Shown: piece by piece, positions 1-5,985 of the stretch
How positions within the stretch are numbered: position 1 is the stretch's first letter
How the letters are laid out: each line of letters begins with the position of its first letter
Assembly (NCBI GenBank): GCA_947178315.1
Contig: CAMWXW010000011.1
Span: 1 to 10,510, forward strand
Length of the DNA: 10,510 nt
Origin: an uncultured Desulfovibrionaceae bacterium
GTDB lineage: Bacteria; Desulfobacterota; Desulfovibrionia; Desulfovibrionales; Desulfovibrionaceae
Direction: 5' to 3'
Program-made: the position numbers and the translations under genes
The notes under the pieces: model-generated
Told to the model about the DNA's origin: nothing
Database searches by the model: none
The model's input: only the letters and a program-made list of their open reading frames with translations

Positions 1-50
1 GTATAATATTATCTATGCAGAAATACAGTTCTCCTGTGTAGATATATCGC

Positions 51-782
51 CTATATCAATTCTTTTACAAGAATAACAAAAGCTACGTGATATCTAGTAC
101 TAAAGGACTCTTCTATATTGTAGAGAGAGCGATAGTTTTGGAATACCTTTTTAGAAGGAATATGTGCTCCCAACCCCTTTATATATTTCAAAAAAGAGCG
201 AGGGTTTGGGAATACCATTGGATAGTATTGCTCTACACAACAGCAATATTCATAAGGCAAACAAGATACATATTCTACAAGCTCTTTATACGAGGGATAC
301 GTATATGTCATAGGTTCGAGAGAATACATTTTACACAATTCTCCCCATTCAATAAATGTCCCTTGTACTAATGTTGTAAATGCAAGCACTGAACAACGTG
401 TATATAGCTGAGCTATCGTCTTGTATAATGAGTGAAACCATTGAAATGTAAAGTTAGAAATATACAAAGAAGCTGGAGGGAGTATTATTTTTTCTGCATC
501 ACCACAGATACATTCTGTTACATCATAGATATCAAGAGGAATTGTATTTAGCATTTCTTGTGCGATATCATTACAATAAAGAAGAGCCTGTGGATATGAT
601 TTACGTATGAAAGGCAGAATCGTACCAGTACCAGTACCTATATCAACTATACTTTTGGGAGCATGTACATATTGTTGTACATATTCCATCAACTGTTTAG
701 CGACATCATGTTGTACATACGCATAATCAGTATACGTATGGGCTTGCTTTGCAAATGAACGTGCTATTGCATTCTTATCCAT
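51..782 (-). CDS. bioC: BioC, malonyl-ACP O-methyltransferase
   Basis: Methylates the free carboxyl of malonyl-ACP with S-adenosylmethionine, so that fatty acid synthesis can build the pimeloyl chain of biotin in the cytoplasm. The 243 residues match the usual length (about 250). The class I methyltransferase glycine motif VDIGTGTGT is at residues 46-54, an acidic residue D72 follows at the end of strand 2, and GDA is at 94-96. BioC-specific signatures are SNFTFQW (109-115), AFTTLVQG (134-141), KGLGAH (202-207) and a C-terminal TRYHVAF segment, all lining up with the E. coli protein as I remember it. The ATG is the only possible start: the frame upstream reaches a stop after ten codons without another start. 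AAGGG lies very close to it, so the ribosome site is poorly spaced. No other biotin gene is visible. An odd feature is a CCC run at residues 180-182. Confidence 0.9.
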   Translation of the reverse strand: MDKNAIARSFAKQAHTYTDYAYVQHDVAKQLMEYVQQYVHAPKSIVDIGTGTGTILPFIRKSYPQALLYCNDIAQEMLNTIPLDIYDVTECICGDAEKIILPPASLYISNFTFQWFHSLYKTIAQLYTRCSVLAFTTLVQGTFIEWGELCKMYSLEPMTYTYPSYKELVEYVSCLPYEYCCCVEQYYPMVFPNPRSFLKYIKGLGAHIPSKKVFQNYRSLYNIEESFSTRYHVAFVILVKELI

Positions 783-981
783 ACCCTTAGTGATAGTACA
801 AAATATAAGAAATTACAAGAACGTACCTCTTTTTTTAGGCTTTTTCATACGCAATATATCCACTTACAATCGAGTTCTATAGATATCAACTCCTACAAAA
901 ATCATGAATCAAAGCTATCTTGTATTAGTTATATCAAGGAATAGAGTACAGAATTTATGAGCATGGAATACCTTCTTATAT
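783..981. other. bioC-sctU spacer, no gene seen
   Basis: These 199 bases separate the end of sctU from the start of bioC on the same strand. I found no convincing hairpin with a T run for sctU and no clear -35/-10 pair for bioC. A TTGATA hexamer on the minus strand is followed 18 bases later by a weak TTTGAT, which is not enough to call a promoter. An 11-codon frame sits at 813-848 but has no support. Confidence 0.5.
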
Positions 982-2043
982 CTAATAGGAATGTTTTTCT
1001 TGTTCGATTTGTTGTACCCAACGCATAATTTCAGCTACTGGTTCAATGAACTCTGCTGGGATATAATGATCTATTCTACCTTCAACATATAATCCACGAG
1101 CAAGGGGAACATTACGCATTATCGGAATACCATTCTCTTCTGCAATTTCACGTATGCGTAATGCCATATAATTCTCTCCCATTGCAGTAATAATCGGTAG
1201 ATCTGTTTTTCCAGACTTATAGTAGAGTGCTATTGATAGATGAGTTGGGTTTGTAACAACAACGTTTGATTGCTTGACACGTGGCTCAGTATCAGACATA
1301 ACAAGTTCATGGTGTAATTGTTTACGTTGTCCTTTGATTTCTGGATTACCATCACTCTCTTTCATCTCTCTTTTTATCTCGTCCATAGACATCATCATAT
1401 CTTTCATAAATGCACGTCTTTGAAAGATAAAATCAAAAATAGCTATGGCTGTAAATGCCAATATCGTCATCAATACAAGAGGTATCATCAACTCTTTAAG
1501 GGCATACAGGATACCTTCTTTGCCAAGAAGAGGGATTTCTAATAATACATAGAGTTTATCTACAACAACTATATATAAGAGAAAACTCAAAACACCAAGT
1601 TTACCAAATGTCTTTACAAGTTCAACAAGTCCCTTCTTAGAGAATACTTTTGTGAAATACTGTTTCGGATTTAACTTATCTAAGCTTGGCTTTACACTTT
1701 CAAGAGCGAATAAAAAGCCCACTTGGAGGATAACTCCAAGAATCGCTGCAATCATAGTGAGGAAGAGAACAGGACTCACTAAGATAAAGAAAAGCTCAAT
1801 ACCAGCATGAATCAATACAAAAAGTGCTTTCCTAAATGGAAAACGCAAAACATCTACAGAAAGAGCAAAAAGTATCTCCGTATGCTCCATCATCATATCC
1901 CAGAAAAGCCAAAGTGAGGCAAACGCCGCTATGATAGTTGCTGTAGCCGTGACATCTTGACTCAATGCCACTTGACCCTTTTCACGAGCATCACGTAATT
2001 TTTTTTCCGTCGGCTGTTCCGTCTTATCGCCATCTTCTGCCAT
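982..2043 (-). CDS. sctU: SctU, type III secretion export switch protein (YscU/CdsU/FlhB family)
   Basis: Inner-membrane component of the injectisome export apparatus that switches substrate class from needle subunits to translocators and effectors after cleaving itself. The 353 residues fit the family. The N-terminus has the family signature KTEQPTEKKLRDAREKGQ. Hydrophobic segments lie at about 33-50, 72-114 (probably two), 148-172 and 185-208. A charged cytoplasmic linker (about 209-262) carries DGNPEIKG at 231-238. The autocleavage motif NPTH is intact at 265-268, so cleavage is expected after N265. The cytoplasmic domain ends with IPIMRNVPLARGL (307-319), as in YscU, CdsU and FlhB. I favour the injectisome branch over flagellar FlhB because sctO is in the same window and the linker and C-terminal domain recall Chlamydia CdsU. 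AGGA seven bases before the ATG supports this start. It stands apart from other secretion genes, between bioC and a divergent EF-hand gene. Confidence 0.9.
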   Translation of the reverse strand: MAEDGDKTEQPTEKKLRDAREKGQVALSQDVTATATIIAAFASLWLFWDMMMEHTEILFALSVDVLRFPFRKALFVLIHAGIELFFILVSPVLFLTMIAAILGVILQVGFLFALESVKPSLDKLNPKQYFTKVFSKKGLVELVKTFGKLGVLSFLLYIVVVDKLYVLLEIPLLGKEGILYALKELMIPLVLMTILAFTAIAIFDFIFQRRAFMKDMMMSMDEIKREMKESDGNPEIKGQRKQLHHELVMSDTEPRVKQSNVVVTNPTHLSIALYYKSGKTDLPIITAMGENYMALRIREIAEENGIPIMRNVPLARGLYVEGRIDHYIPAEFIEPVAEIMRWVQQIEQEKHSY

Positions 2044-2075
2044 AGTTCTATCCTTTTCAAAGCAAAGAATAGCAA

Positions 2076-2081
2076 ATTATA
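2076..2081 (-). promoter_or_regulatory. Probable -10 box of sctU
   Basis: Read on the minus strand this is an exact TATAAT. It would start transcription near 2069 and give a leader of about 26 bases carrying the AGGA ribosome site of sctU. No good -35 hexamer stands at the expected distance, so the promoter may need an activator, or the match may be chance in AT-rich DNA. Confidence 0.4.
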
Positions 2082-2105
2082 AACCAAGAGATTGATTAAT
2101 ATTAC

Positions 2106-2134
2106 TTGCAGATTGCTCACTTTTATTATATCAT
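2106..2134 (+). promoter_or_regulatory. Probable sigma70 promoter of the EF-hand gene
   Basis: TTGCAG at 2106-2111 and TATCAT at 2129-2134 are separated by 17 bases, the optimal distance. The -10 box matches the consensus at five of six positions and the -35 box at three. Transcription would begin near 2141, immediately before the inverted repeat at 2144-2160. This promoter lies back to back with the one proposed for sctU. Confidence 0.4.
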
Positions 2135-2143
2135 ACTTCCCAC

Positions 2144-2160
2144 CACTAGAATATCTAGTG
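2144..2160. repeat. Perfect 7-base inverted repeat at the EF-hand gene leader
   Basis: CACTAGA and TCTAGTG form perfect arms around a three-base ATA centre. The repeat begins about three bases after the predicted transcription start and ends 17 bases before the GGAG ribosome site. It could be an operator for a dimeric repressor or a short hairpin at the 5' end of the mRNA. Its role is inferred from position only. Confidence 0.45.
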
Positions 2161-2187
2161 TCTTACAAAGAAAACATGGAGTTCATT

Positions 2188-2544
2188 ATGAAATATATAT
2201 TCTATATTAGTGTCCTTTCAATAGTACTCAGCAGTACAAATGTATCTGCTCTTCCTCGCTCTGGAAGTATTGATAAAAATGGAGATGGAGTTATCACATG
2301 GGAAGAATTTCAAGAAGCCTTTCCTGGAGTTACTCGTGAACACTTTACAGAAATAGATACTGATAAGAATGAACTACTCGATGAAAAAGAAATGAGTGTT
2401 TTTAGAAATCGTTTTGGAGGTGCGCGTCCGAATGGTGCAAGAGGAGGCATGAGTGGTTCTACAATGCCACCACAACAACCACATACTGAAGGTGATGGAC
2501 ATAATCACGGTGGTGGACTTCCTGTATTGCCATCAAAACAATAA
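2188..2544 (+). CDS. Small secreted EF-hand calcium-binding protein
   Basis: A predicted periplasmic or exported calcium-binding protein of 118 residues, with unknown partner. The start is the ATG at 2188, preceded by GGAG with six bases between. An upstream in-frame TTG at 2092 lies before the predicted promoter and would spoil the signal peptide. Residues 1-21 are a Sec signal peptide: a lysine, a hydrophobic stretch, then VSA, with cleavage expected before LPRSG. The first EF-hand loop (29-40) is canonical, with D29, N31, D33, G34 and E40. The second (57-68) has D57, D59, N61, D65 and E68, but glutamate instead of glycine at loop position 6, so it may bind more weakly. From residue 78 the tail is rich in Gly, Pro and His (H99, H105, H107) and probably disordered. 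It might bind metal. Small EF-hand proteins of this sort are often annotated only as hypothetical. Confidence 0.8.
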   Translation: MKYIFYISVLSIVLSSTNVSALPRSGSIDKNGDGVITWEEFQEAFPGVTREHFTEIDTDKNELLDEKEMSVFRNRFGGARPNGARGGMSGSTMPPQQPHTEGDGHNHGGGLPVLPSKQ

Positions 2545-2671
2545 TAGCGCTCTTTTTATCTCTCTTTGTATGTAAAAGTTTATTATATCATTATGCTATA
2601 TGTATACACGTACATACATCATAGTCTGACACACTAGTATATATAGTATAGTTAAGGAGAACGTTTATTCT
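2545..2671. other. Spacer before the U32 gene with a short dyad
   Basis: These 127 bases separate the EF-hand gene from the U32 gene. TATGTA (2599-2604) and TACATA (2611-2616) form six-base arms around a six-base centre. A weak candidate promoter for the U32 gene is TTGTAT (2566-2571) with CATTAT (2589-2594) at 17 bases. After the EF-hand stop there is a T-rich run but no stem long enough to call a terminator. Confidence 0.3.
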
Positions 2672-3913
2672 ATGAATACACCCTTTCTACCAGAGTTACT
2701 TGCCCCTGCTGGTTCTATGGAGAAGCTAGAAGTCGCTCTTTTTTATGGTGCAGATGCTGTTTATTTAGGTGGAAAATCACTTAATTTACGCTCTGCAGCA
2801 AGTGGCTTTTCTATGCCGGAATTACGAATAGCACTAGAGAAGGCACATGCCGTTGGAGCTAAAGTATATTATTGTCTCAATAGCATCATTCATGACGACC
2901 AGATTCCAGAACTAGAGAAAACACTTGAAGAGCTTTCTGATATCGCTGTTGATGGTATTATTATCGCTGATCCAGGTGTTCTTTCACTTACAAAACGATA
3001 TATTCCGAATGCTGAAATACACCTCAGTACACAAGCAAATACAGTCAATAGACTTTCTATTGCATTTTGGAAAGAGATGGGAGTACACCGTGTTAATACT
3101 GCACGTGAACTCTCTGTTCTTGAACTCAATGAGTTACGTAAGCACATTTGCGATGTTGAATTAGAAGTCTTTGTTCACGGAGCTATGTGTATGGCTGTTT
3201 CTGGACAATGTTCTATGTCTAAATGGACAAATGATAGAAATGCCAATCTTGGAGAATGCTCTCAACCATGCCGATTTTCATACACTTCTCTTGATGAGCC
3301 TGTAGAAATACCTCTCTATGAACAAAAAAGAACAAAAGATGGACAAGCTGAACCTTTATGGTATATCACACAACAAGGCGATTATTCTAATATTCTTGCA
3401 TCTGAAGACCTATGTCTTATAGAATACCTCCCTTGGTTTATTAAGAAAAAAATCGATGCTATCAAAATAGAAGGAAGAATGAAAAGCATAGGATATCTTG
3501 CATATACGGTTAATGCATATCGTTCTGCTCTCAAGCACATTCTTGAACGAACATTTACTCCTCATGAATATATAGCGATGCTTTATAATCAAGCAAGCAG
3601 ACCTCTTTCTACTGGATTTTTCTTACCAAAAGGAAGGCTTCGTCTACCTAATCCAAATCAAAGCAAAGCAAAAACAATTGTTGCACGTGTTGAAGAAAAA
3701 GTCGGTGAAGGAAAATATCACGTTTCCATACGGAAACCATGGAATGCAGAAGAACCAATTCATTTCTTCTATCCTCAACAACAGAGCTTTACTACACCTA
3801 CCTATATGCTAGAAGATGATAAAGGCGAACGTAGAACAAAAGCTCACCCAGGAATGCATCATATTTTACATTGTGAGCATGATATACCTGTTGGGATTTT
3901 AATTGAACAATAA
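2672..3913 (+). CDS. Peptidase U32 family protein, TrhP/YegQ-like tRNA hydroxylation protein
   Basis: Named peptidase U32 after early members, but the best-studied bacterial relatives are iron-sulfur proteins for RNA or quinone hydroxylation. TrhP, the closest by overall resemblance, acts in forming 5-hydroxyuridine at tRNA position 34, and I infer that role here. The 413 residues start with ELLAPAG (8-14) and GADAVYLGG (26-34), then IHLSTQAN (116-123). The family signature spans about 165-201: HGAMC, SGQC and GECSQPCR. C173, C180, C196 and C200 are the likely iron-sulfur ligands, with C248 an alternative. KIEGRMKS (265-272) is also a family motif. The C-terminal 90 or so residues probably form a small beta domain. 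AAGGAGA lies 11 bases before the ATG, a slightly long gap. It is a stand-alone gene 150 bases before moaA. A general U32 protease annotation would be less informative, but the exact subfamily is not proven. Confidence 0.8.
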   Translation: MNTPFLPELLAPAGSMEKLEVALFYGADAVYLGGKSLNLRSAASGFSMPELRIALEKAHAVGAKVYYCLNSIIHDDQIPELEKTLEELSDIAVDGIIIADPGVLSLTKRYIPNAEIHLSTQANTVNRLSIAFWKEMGVHRVNTARELSVLELNELRKHICDVELEVFVHGAMCMAVSGQCSMSKWTNDRNANLGECSQPCRFSYTSLDEPVEIPLYEQKRTKDGQAEPLWYITQQGDYSNILASEDLCLIEYLPWFIKKKIDAIKIEGRMKSIGYLAYTVNAYRSALKHILERTFTPHEYIAMLYNQASRPLSTGFFLPKGRLRLPNPNQSKAKTIVARVEEKVGEGKYHVSIRKPWNAEEPIHFFYPQQQSFTTPTYMLEDDKGERRTKAHPGMHHILHCEHDIPVGILIEQ

Positions 3914-3924
3914 GATGACTTTAC

Positions 3925-3959
3925 AGATATGTATGAGAGATACCCTCTCTATCATATCT
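3925..3959 (+). terminator. Hairpin just after the U32 gene, possible terminator
   Basis: Beginning 12 bases after the stop codon, AGATATG-T-AT-G-AGAGA pairs with TCTCT-AT-CATATCT around a TACCC loop. This gives a stem of about 14 base pairs with two single-base bulges. Only a mixed T/C tail (TTCTATT) follows, so it is a weak intrinsic terminator, or a structure marking the transcript end by other means. It would separate the U32 gene from moaA. Confidence 0.4.
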
Positions 3960-4034
3960 TCTATTCACATACTTATACAATAGCAAGACATATTCTATCA
4001 CTACATAGATGATACACTCTTTATAGTTGTGTAT

Positions 4035-4053
4035 GCATATACCACATATATGC
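4035..4053 (+). repeat. Perfect 7-base inverted repeat abutting the moaA ribosome site
   Basis: GCATATA (4035-4041) and TATATGC (4047-4053) flank a five-base CCACA centre. The right arm ends on the base before the GAGG ribosome site (4054-4057) of moaA. As RNA it would be a small hairpin beside the site of initiation; as DNA it could be an operator. It is far too small to be the known molybdenum-cofactor riboswitch. Confidence 0.35.
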
Positions 4054-4063
4054 GAGGTACTTT

Positions 4064-5059
4064 ATGCAATATTTTTCTCTACTTGATTCGTACAATAGAA
4101 AGATACATTCTCTTCGCCTCTCTGTTACTGATAGATGTAATTTGAGATGTAAGTATTGTTTTACAGAAGAACCTGTTTTTATGCCTGAAGACACTCTTCT
4201 TTCTTATAACGAACTTCTTACACTCCTCCATATTTGCAGTGAACTCTCGATTCACAAGGTACGGATAACTGGTGGTGAACCATTTGTTCGTCATGGCCTT
4301 CTTTCTTTTCTGCGTACTATAAAAGAAGAACTTCCTCATATTGATCTACGTATCACAACAAATGGTATTTTACTTGAACGTCACCTACAAGAACTCTATG
4401 ATATAGGTATCCGACATCTCAATATATCTCTCGATTCTTTTAATCCAACAACATTCAAACAGATTACGAAAAGAGATCTTTTTTCTACTGTATACCGAGC
4501 AATCTGCAAAAGTATAGAGTATGGTTTTATTGTAAAAATCAATGTAGTTGCTATGAAAGGTGTGAATGACTCTGAATTAGATGACTTCATCGACTTTGCA
4601 AAAGTAAACCCTGTCTGTATTCGATTCATTGAATATATGCCTATCGGATTTACTACAGCCCTTGATGCTTCAATACTCTGGTCTACTGATGATATCTTAT
4701 CAGAAATCCAAAAAAGAGTTACTTTAGAGCCACAAATATCGACAAATGATTCTGGTCCTGCAAGAGTGTACACTATACAAGGAGGCAAAGGAAGTATTGG
4801 TGTTATCAGTCCTCTCTCAAATCACTTTTGTGATACATGTGATAGATTACGTATTACTGCTGATGGGACTGTAAAGACATGTCTCTATTCAACAGAAGAT
4901 ATCTCGCTACGTGATGCTTTACACTCCTCACAACCCAAAGAACATATACAACATATATTACGAAATGCTATCGCAACCAAACCACGAGGGATAGAGTTAT
5001 TCGAACAAAGAAATGGCAACGTCCTTGCCGGAAGAACAATGAATGCTATTGGAGGCTAG
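4064..5059 (+). CDS. moaA: MoaA, GTP 3',8-cyclase (radical SAM)
   Basis: Catalyses the first committed step of molybdenum cofactor synthesis: a radical rearrangement of GTP to 3',8-cyclo-7,8-dihydro-GTP, which MoaC then converts to cyclic pyranopterin monophosphate. The 331 residues match the family length. The N-terminal cluster motif is C25, C29 and C32 (CNLRCKYC), preceded by the conserved R18. The SAM-binding TGGEP is at 69-73. The C-terminal, GTP-binding cluster uses C256, C259 and C273, followed or accompanied by R261 and R263. The protein ends in the Gly-Gly tail (330-331) needed for activity in characterised MoaA proteins, so it looks complete and functional. GAGG six bases before the ATG supports the start. 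No other moa or moe gene is in the window. Its stop codon overlaps the stop of the convergent gene at 5056. Confidence 0.95.
   Translation: MQYFSLLDSYNRKIHSLRLSVTDRCNLRCKYCFTEEPVFMPEDTLLSYNELLTLLHICSELSIHKVRITGGEPFVRHGLLSFLRTIKEELPHIDLRITTNGILLERHLQELYDIGIRHLNISLDSFNPTTFKQITKRDLFSTVYRAICKSIEYGFIVKINVVAMKGVNDSELDDFIDFAKVNPVCIRFIEYMPIGFTTALDASILWSTDDILSEIQKRVTLEPQISTNDSGPARVYTIQGGKGSIGVISPLSNHFCDTCDRLRITADGTVKTCLYSTEDISLRDALHSSQPKEHIQHILRNAIATKPRGIELFEQRNGNVLAGRTMNAIGG
5056..5059. other. CTAG shared as stop codon by two convergent genes
   Basis: The palindrome CTAG supplies TAG to moaA (5057-5059) on the plus strand and TAG to the unknown gene (5056-5058) on the minus strand. The two genes therefore overlap tail-to-tail by four bases and leave no room for a terminator between them. 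Each transcript must run into the other gene's antisense. Confidence 0.9.
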
Positions 5060-5895
5060 GTATCTCCTGCTTTCTTACTTTTCTTTTTCATACGTTCTTC
5101 TTGAGCTTGTTGTTTACGTCTAATCTCATAGACATCAGCTTTGCGTACTGTCTCCTCATCTATAACAACCTCTGCTTTCATAGCAATAATAACTCCTGGA
5201 GTTTTATATTGCTTTAGTATGCTTTCTACTGCTACAAGAAGCTCCTCTGACTCTTCCTTAGCTGTGTATTGAGGAGAGAGTGAAAATACCGGAATGCCAT
5301 TTACATATCGTAGCATACTATCGAGTGTCGGTGTACTTTTAGGCATATGCTCTGCTACTACCTGCTGTATCTTTTCTCTCATACTTGCTTGCTCTTCTTT
5401 TGAAAGGGAAGAAGAAGCACCAACTTCATACTTTTCTATAAAACTCTGGAGTACTGGAAGCAGAATACTATGTACTTTTTCTAACACAGGATCAACATTT
5501 TTCCTATTATCATAAGAAGTAGAGCATGTTATCTGTGCCTCTATTTTTTTAGGCTGTGTCTTTGCTGAAGGAAATGATATACTATCGAGAGAAAGCTCAA
5601 ATCCTTTAAGATTAGCTTCACGTAAGAGACCTGATATCTGTTGTTCTAGCACAGCTTGTTTATTAACTGGTTTGCTTTCACTTACTTCTCGCTGACTTAT
5701 TGAAAGAGAGGCTTGTTCTTGTTTTACAGTAGGATTGATATCAATAATAGGCTCAGGTGATGGAACGGATAATGACTCCTTCTGTTCCACAATATGAGAT
5801 GCAAACTCTTTTTGTTCACTGCTCTTCTCTTCTTGTACATCACTTTTTGCATTGGTAGTAGAAGGAAGAGAAGAAGGTGTAATCTTTGGTAGCAT
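5056..5895 (-). CDS. Unknown protein with disordered Ser/Pro/Glu-rich N-terminus and basic tail
   Basis: I do not recognise this 279-residue protein. Residues 1-85 are low complexity, rich in Ser, Glu, Lys, Pro and Gln. The first 18 hold many Ser, Thr and Pro and no acidic residue, which resembles type III secretion signals but is not diagnostic. A more ordered part follows: about 86-155 with an amphipathic strand (GFELSLDSISF) and a helix (VLEKVHSILLPVLQSFIEKY), then 165-245 with NGIPVFSLSP and GVIIAMKAEVV as probable buried strands. The C-terminus from about 258 is a charged helix ending in a lysine cluster (KKKSKK). There is no signal peptide or membrane segment, and one cysteine (C124). 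AGAGGA sits just before the ATG. It lies 90 bases downstream of the 761-residue protein on the same strand, so the two may be co-transcribed. Its stop overlaps that of moaA. A secretion substrate or accessory protein is possible but unproven. Confidence 0.75.
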   Translation of the reverse strand: MLPKITPSSLPSTTNAKSDVQEEKSSEQKEFASHIVEQKESLSVPSPEPIIDINPTVKQEQASLSISQREVSESKPVNKQAVLEQQISGLLREANLKGFELSLDSISFPSAKTQPKKIEAQITCSTSYDNRKNVDPVLEKVHSILLPVLQSFIEKYEVGASSSLSKEEQASMREKIQQVVAEHMPKSTPTLDSMLRYVNGIPVFSLSPQYTAKEESEELLVAVESILKQYKTPGVIIAMKAEVVIDEETVRKADVYEIRRKQQAQEERMKKKSKKAGDT

Positions 5896-5931
5896 ACATT
5901 CCTCTCTTCTCTTATCGGCTGGTTCTTATAT

Positions 5932-5941
5932 CTCTTAAGAG
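5932..5941. repeat. Ten-base perfect palindrome upstream of the 279-residue protein gene
   Basis: CTCTTAAGAG is a perfect palindrome without a centre, 37 bases upstream of the minus-strand start at 5895 and downstream of the candidate -10 box at 5974-5979. It could be a dimer binding site. Chance is a fair alternative. Confidence 0.3.
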
Positions 5942-5973
5942 GAAATCATCATTCTTTGCTTTATCCACTTCAT

Positions 5974-5979
5974 ATTATA
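5974..5979 (-). promoter_or_regulatory. Candidate -10 box before the 279-residue protein gene
   Basis: An exact TATAAT on the minus strand, inside the 90-base gap between the 761- and 279-residue genes. It would start transcription near 5967, giving a leader of about 70 bases. The corresponding -35 position (ACCGTT) is poor, so the downstream gene may instead depend on read-through from the upstream one. Confidence 0.3.
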
Positions 5980-5985
5980 CATCTT

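Noticed and set aside
1..50. Start of another minus-strand gene after bioC
   Set aside because: An AGGAGA sequence is present on the minus strand, but no suitable start codon follows before the window edge.
87..371. Plus-strand 94-codon frame inside bioC
   Set aside because: It is the antisense shadow of a well-supported gene, without ribosome site or domain.
813..848. Minus-strand 11-codon frame MKKPKKRGTFL upstream of bioC
   Set aside because: Too short, no ribosome site, and no sign of a leader peptide with an attenuator.
982..2043. Reading the SctU gene as flagellar FlhB
   Set aside because: No flagellar gene is present, the protein resembles CdsU/YscU in linker and C-terminal domain, and an injectisome stalk gene lies in the same window. 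The families are close, so a tree would settle it.
2092..2187. Longer N-terminus of the EF-hand protein from a TTG
   Set aside because: It would start upstream of the predicted transcription start and place a second hydrophobic stretch before a good signal peptide; GGAG fits the ATG at 2188.
3960..4063. Molybdenum cofactor riboswitch before moaA
   Set aside because: The leader is short and shows only a seven-base stem, not the multi-stem structure of that riboswitch.
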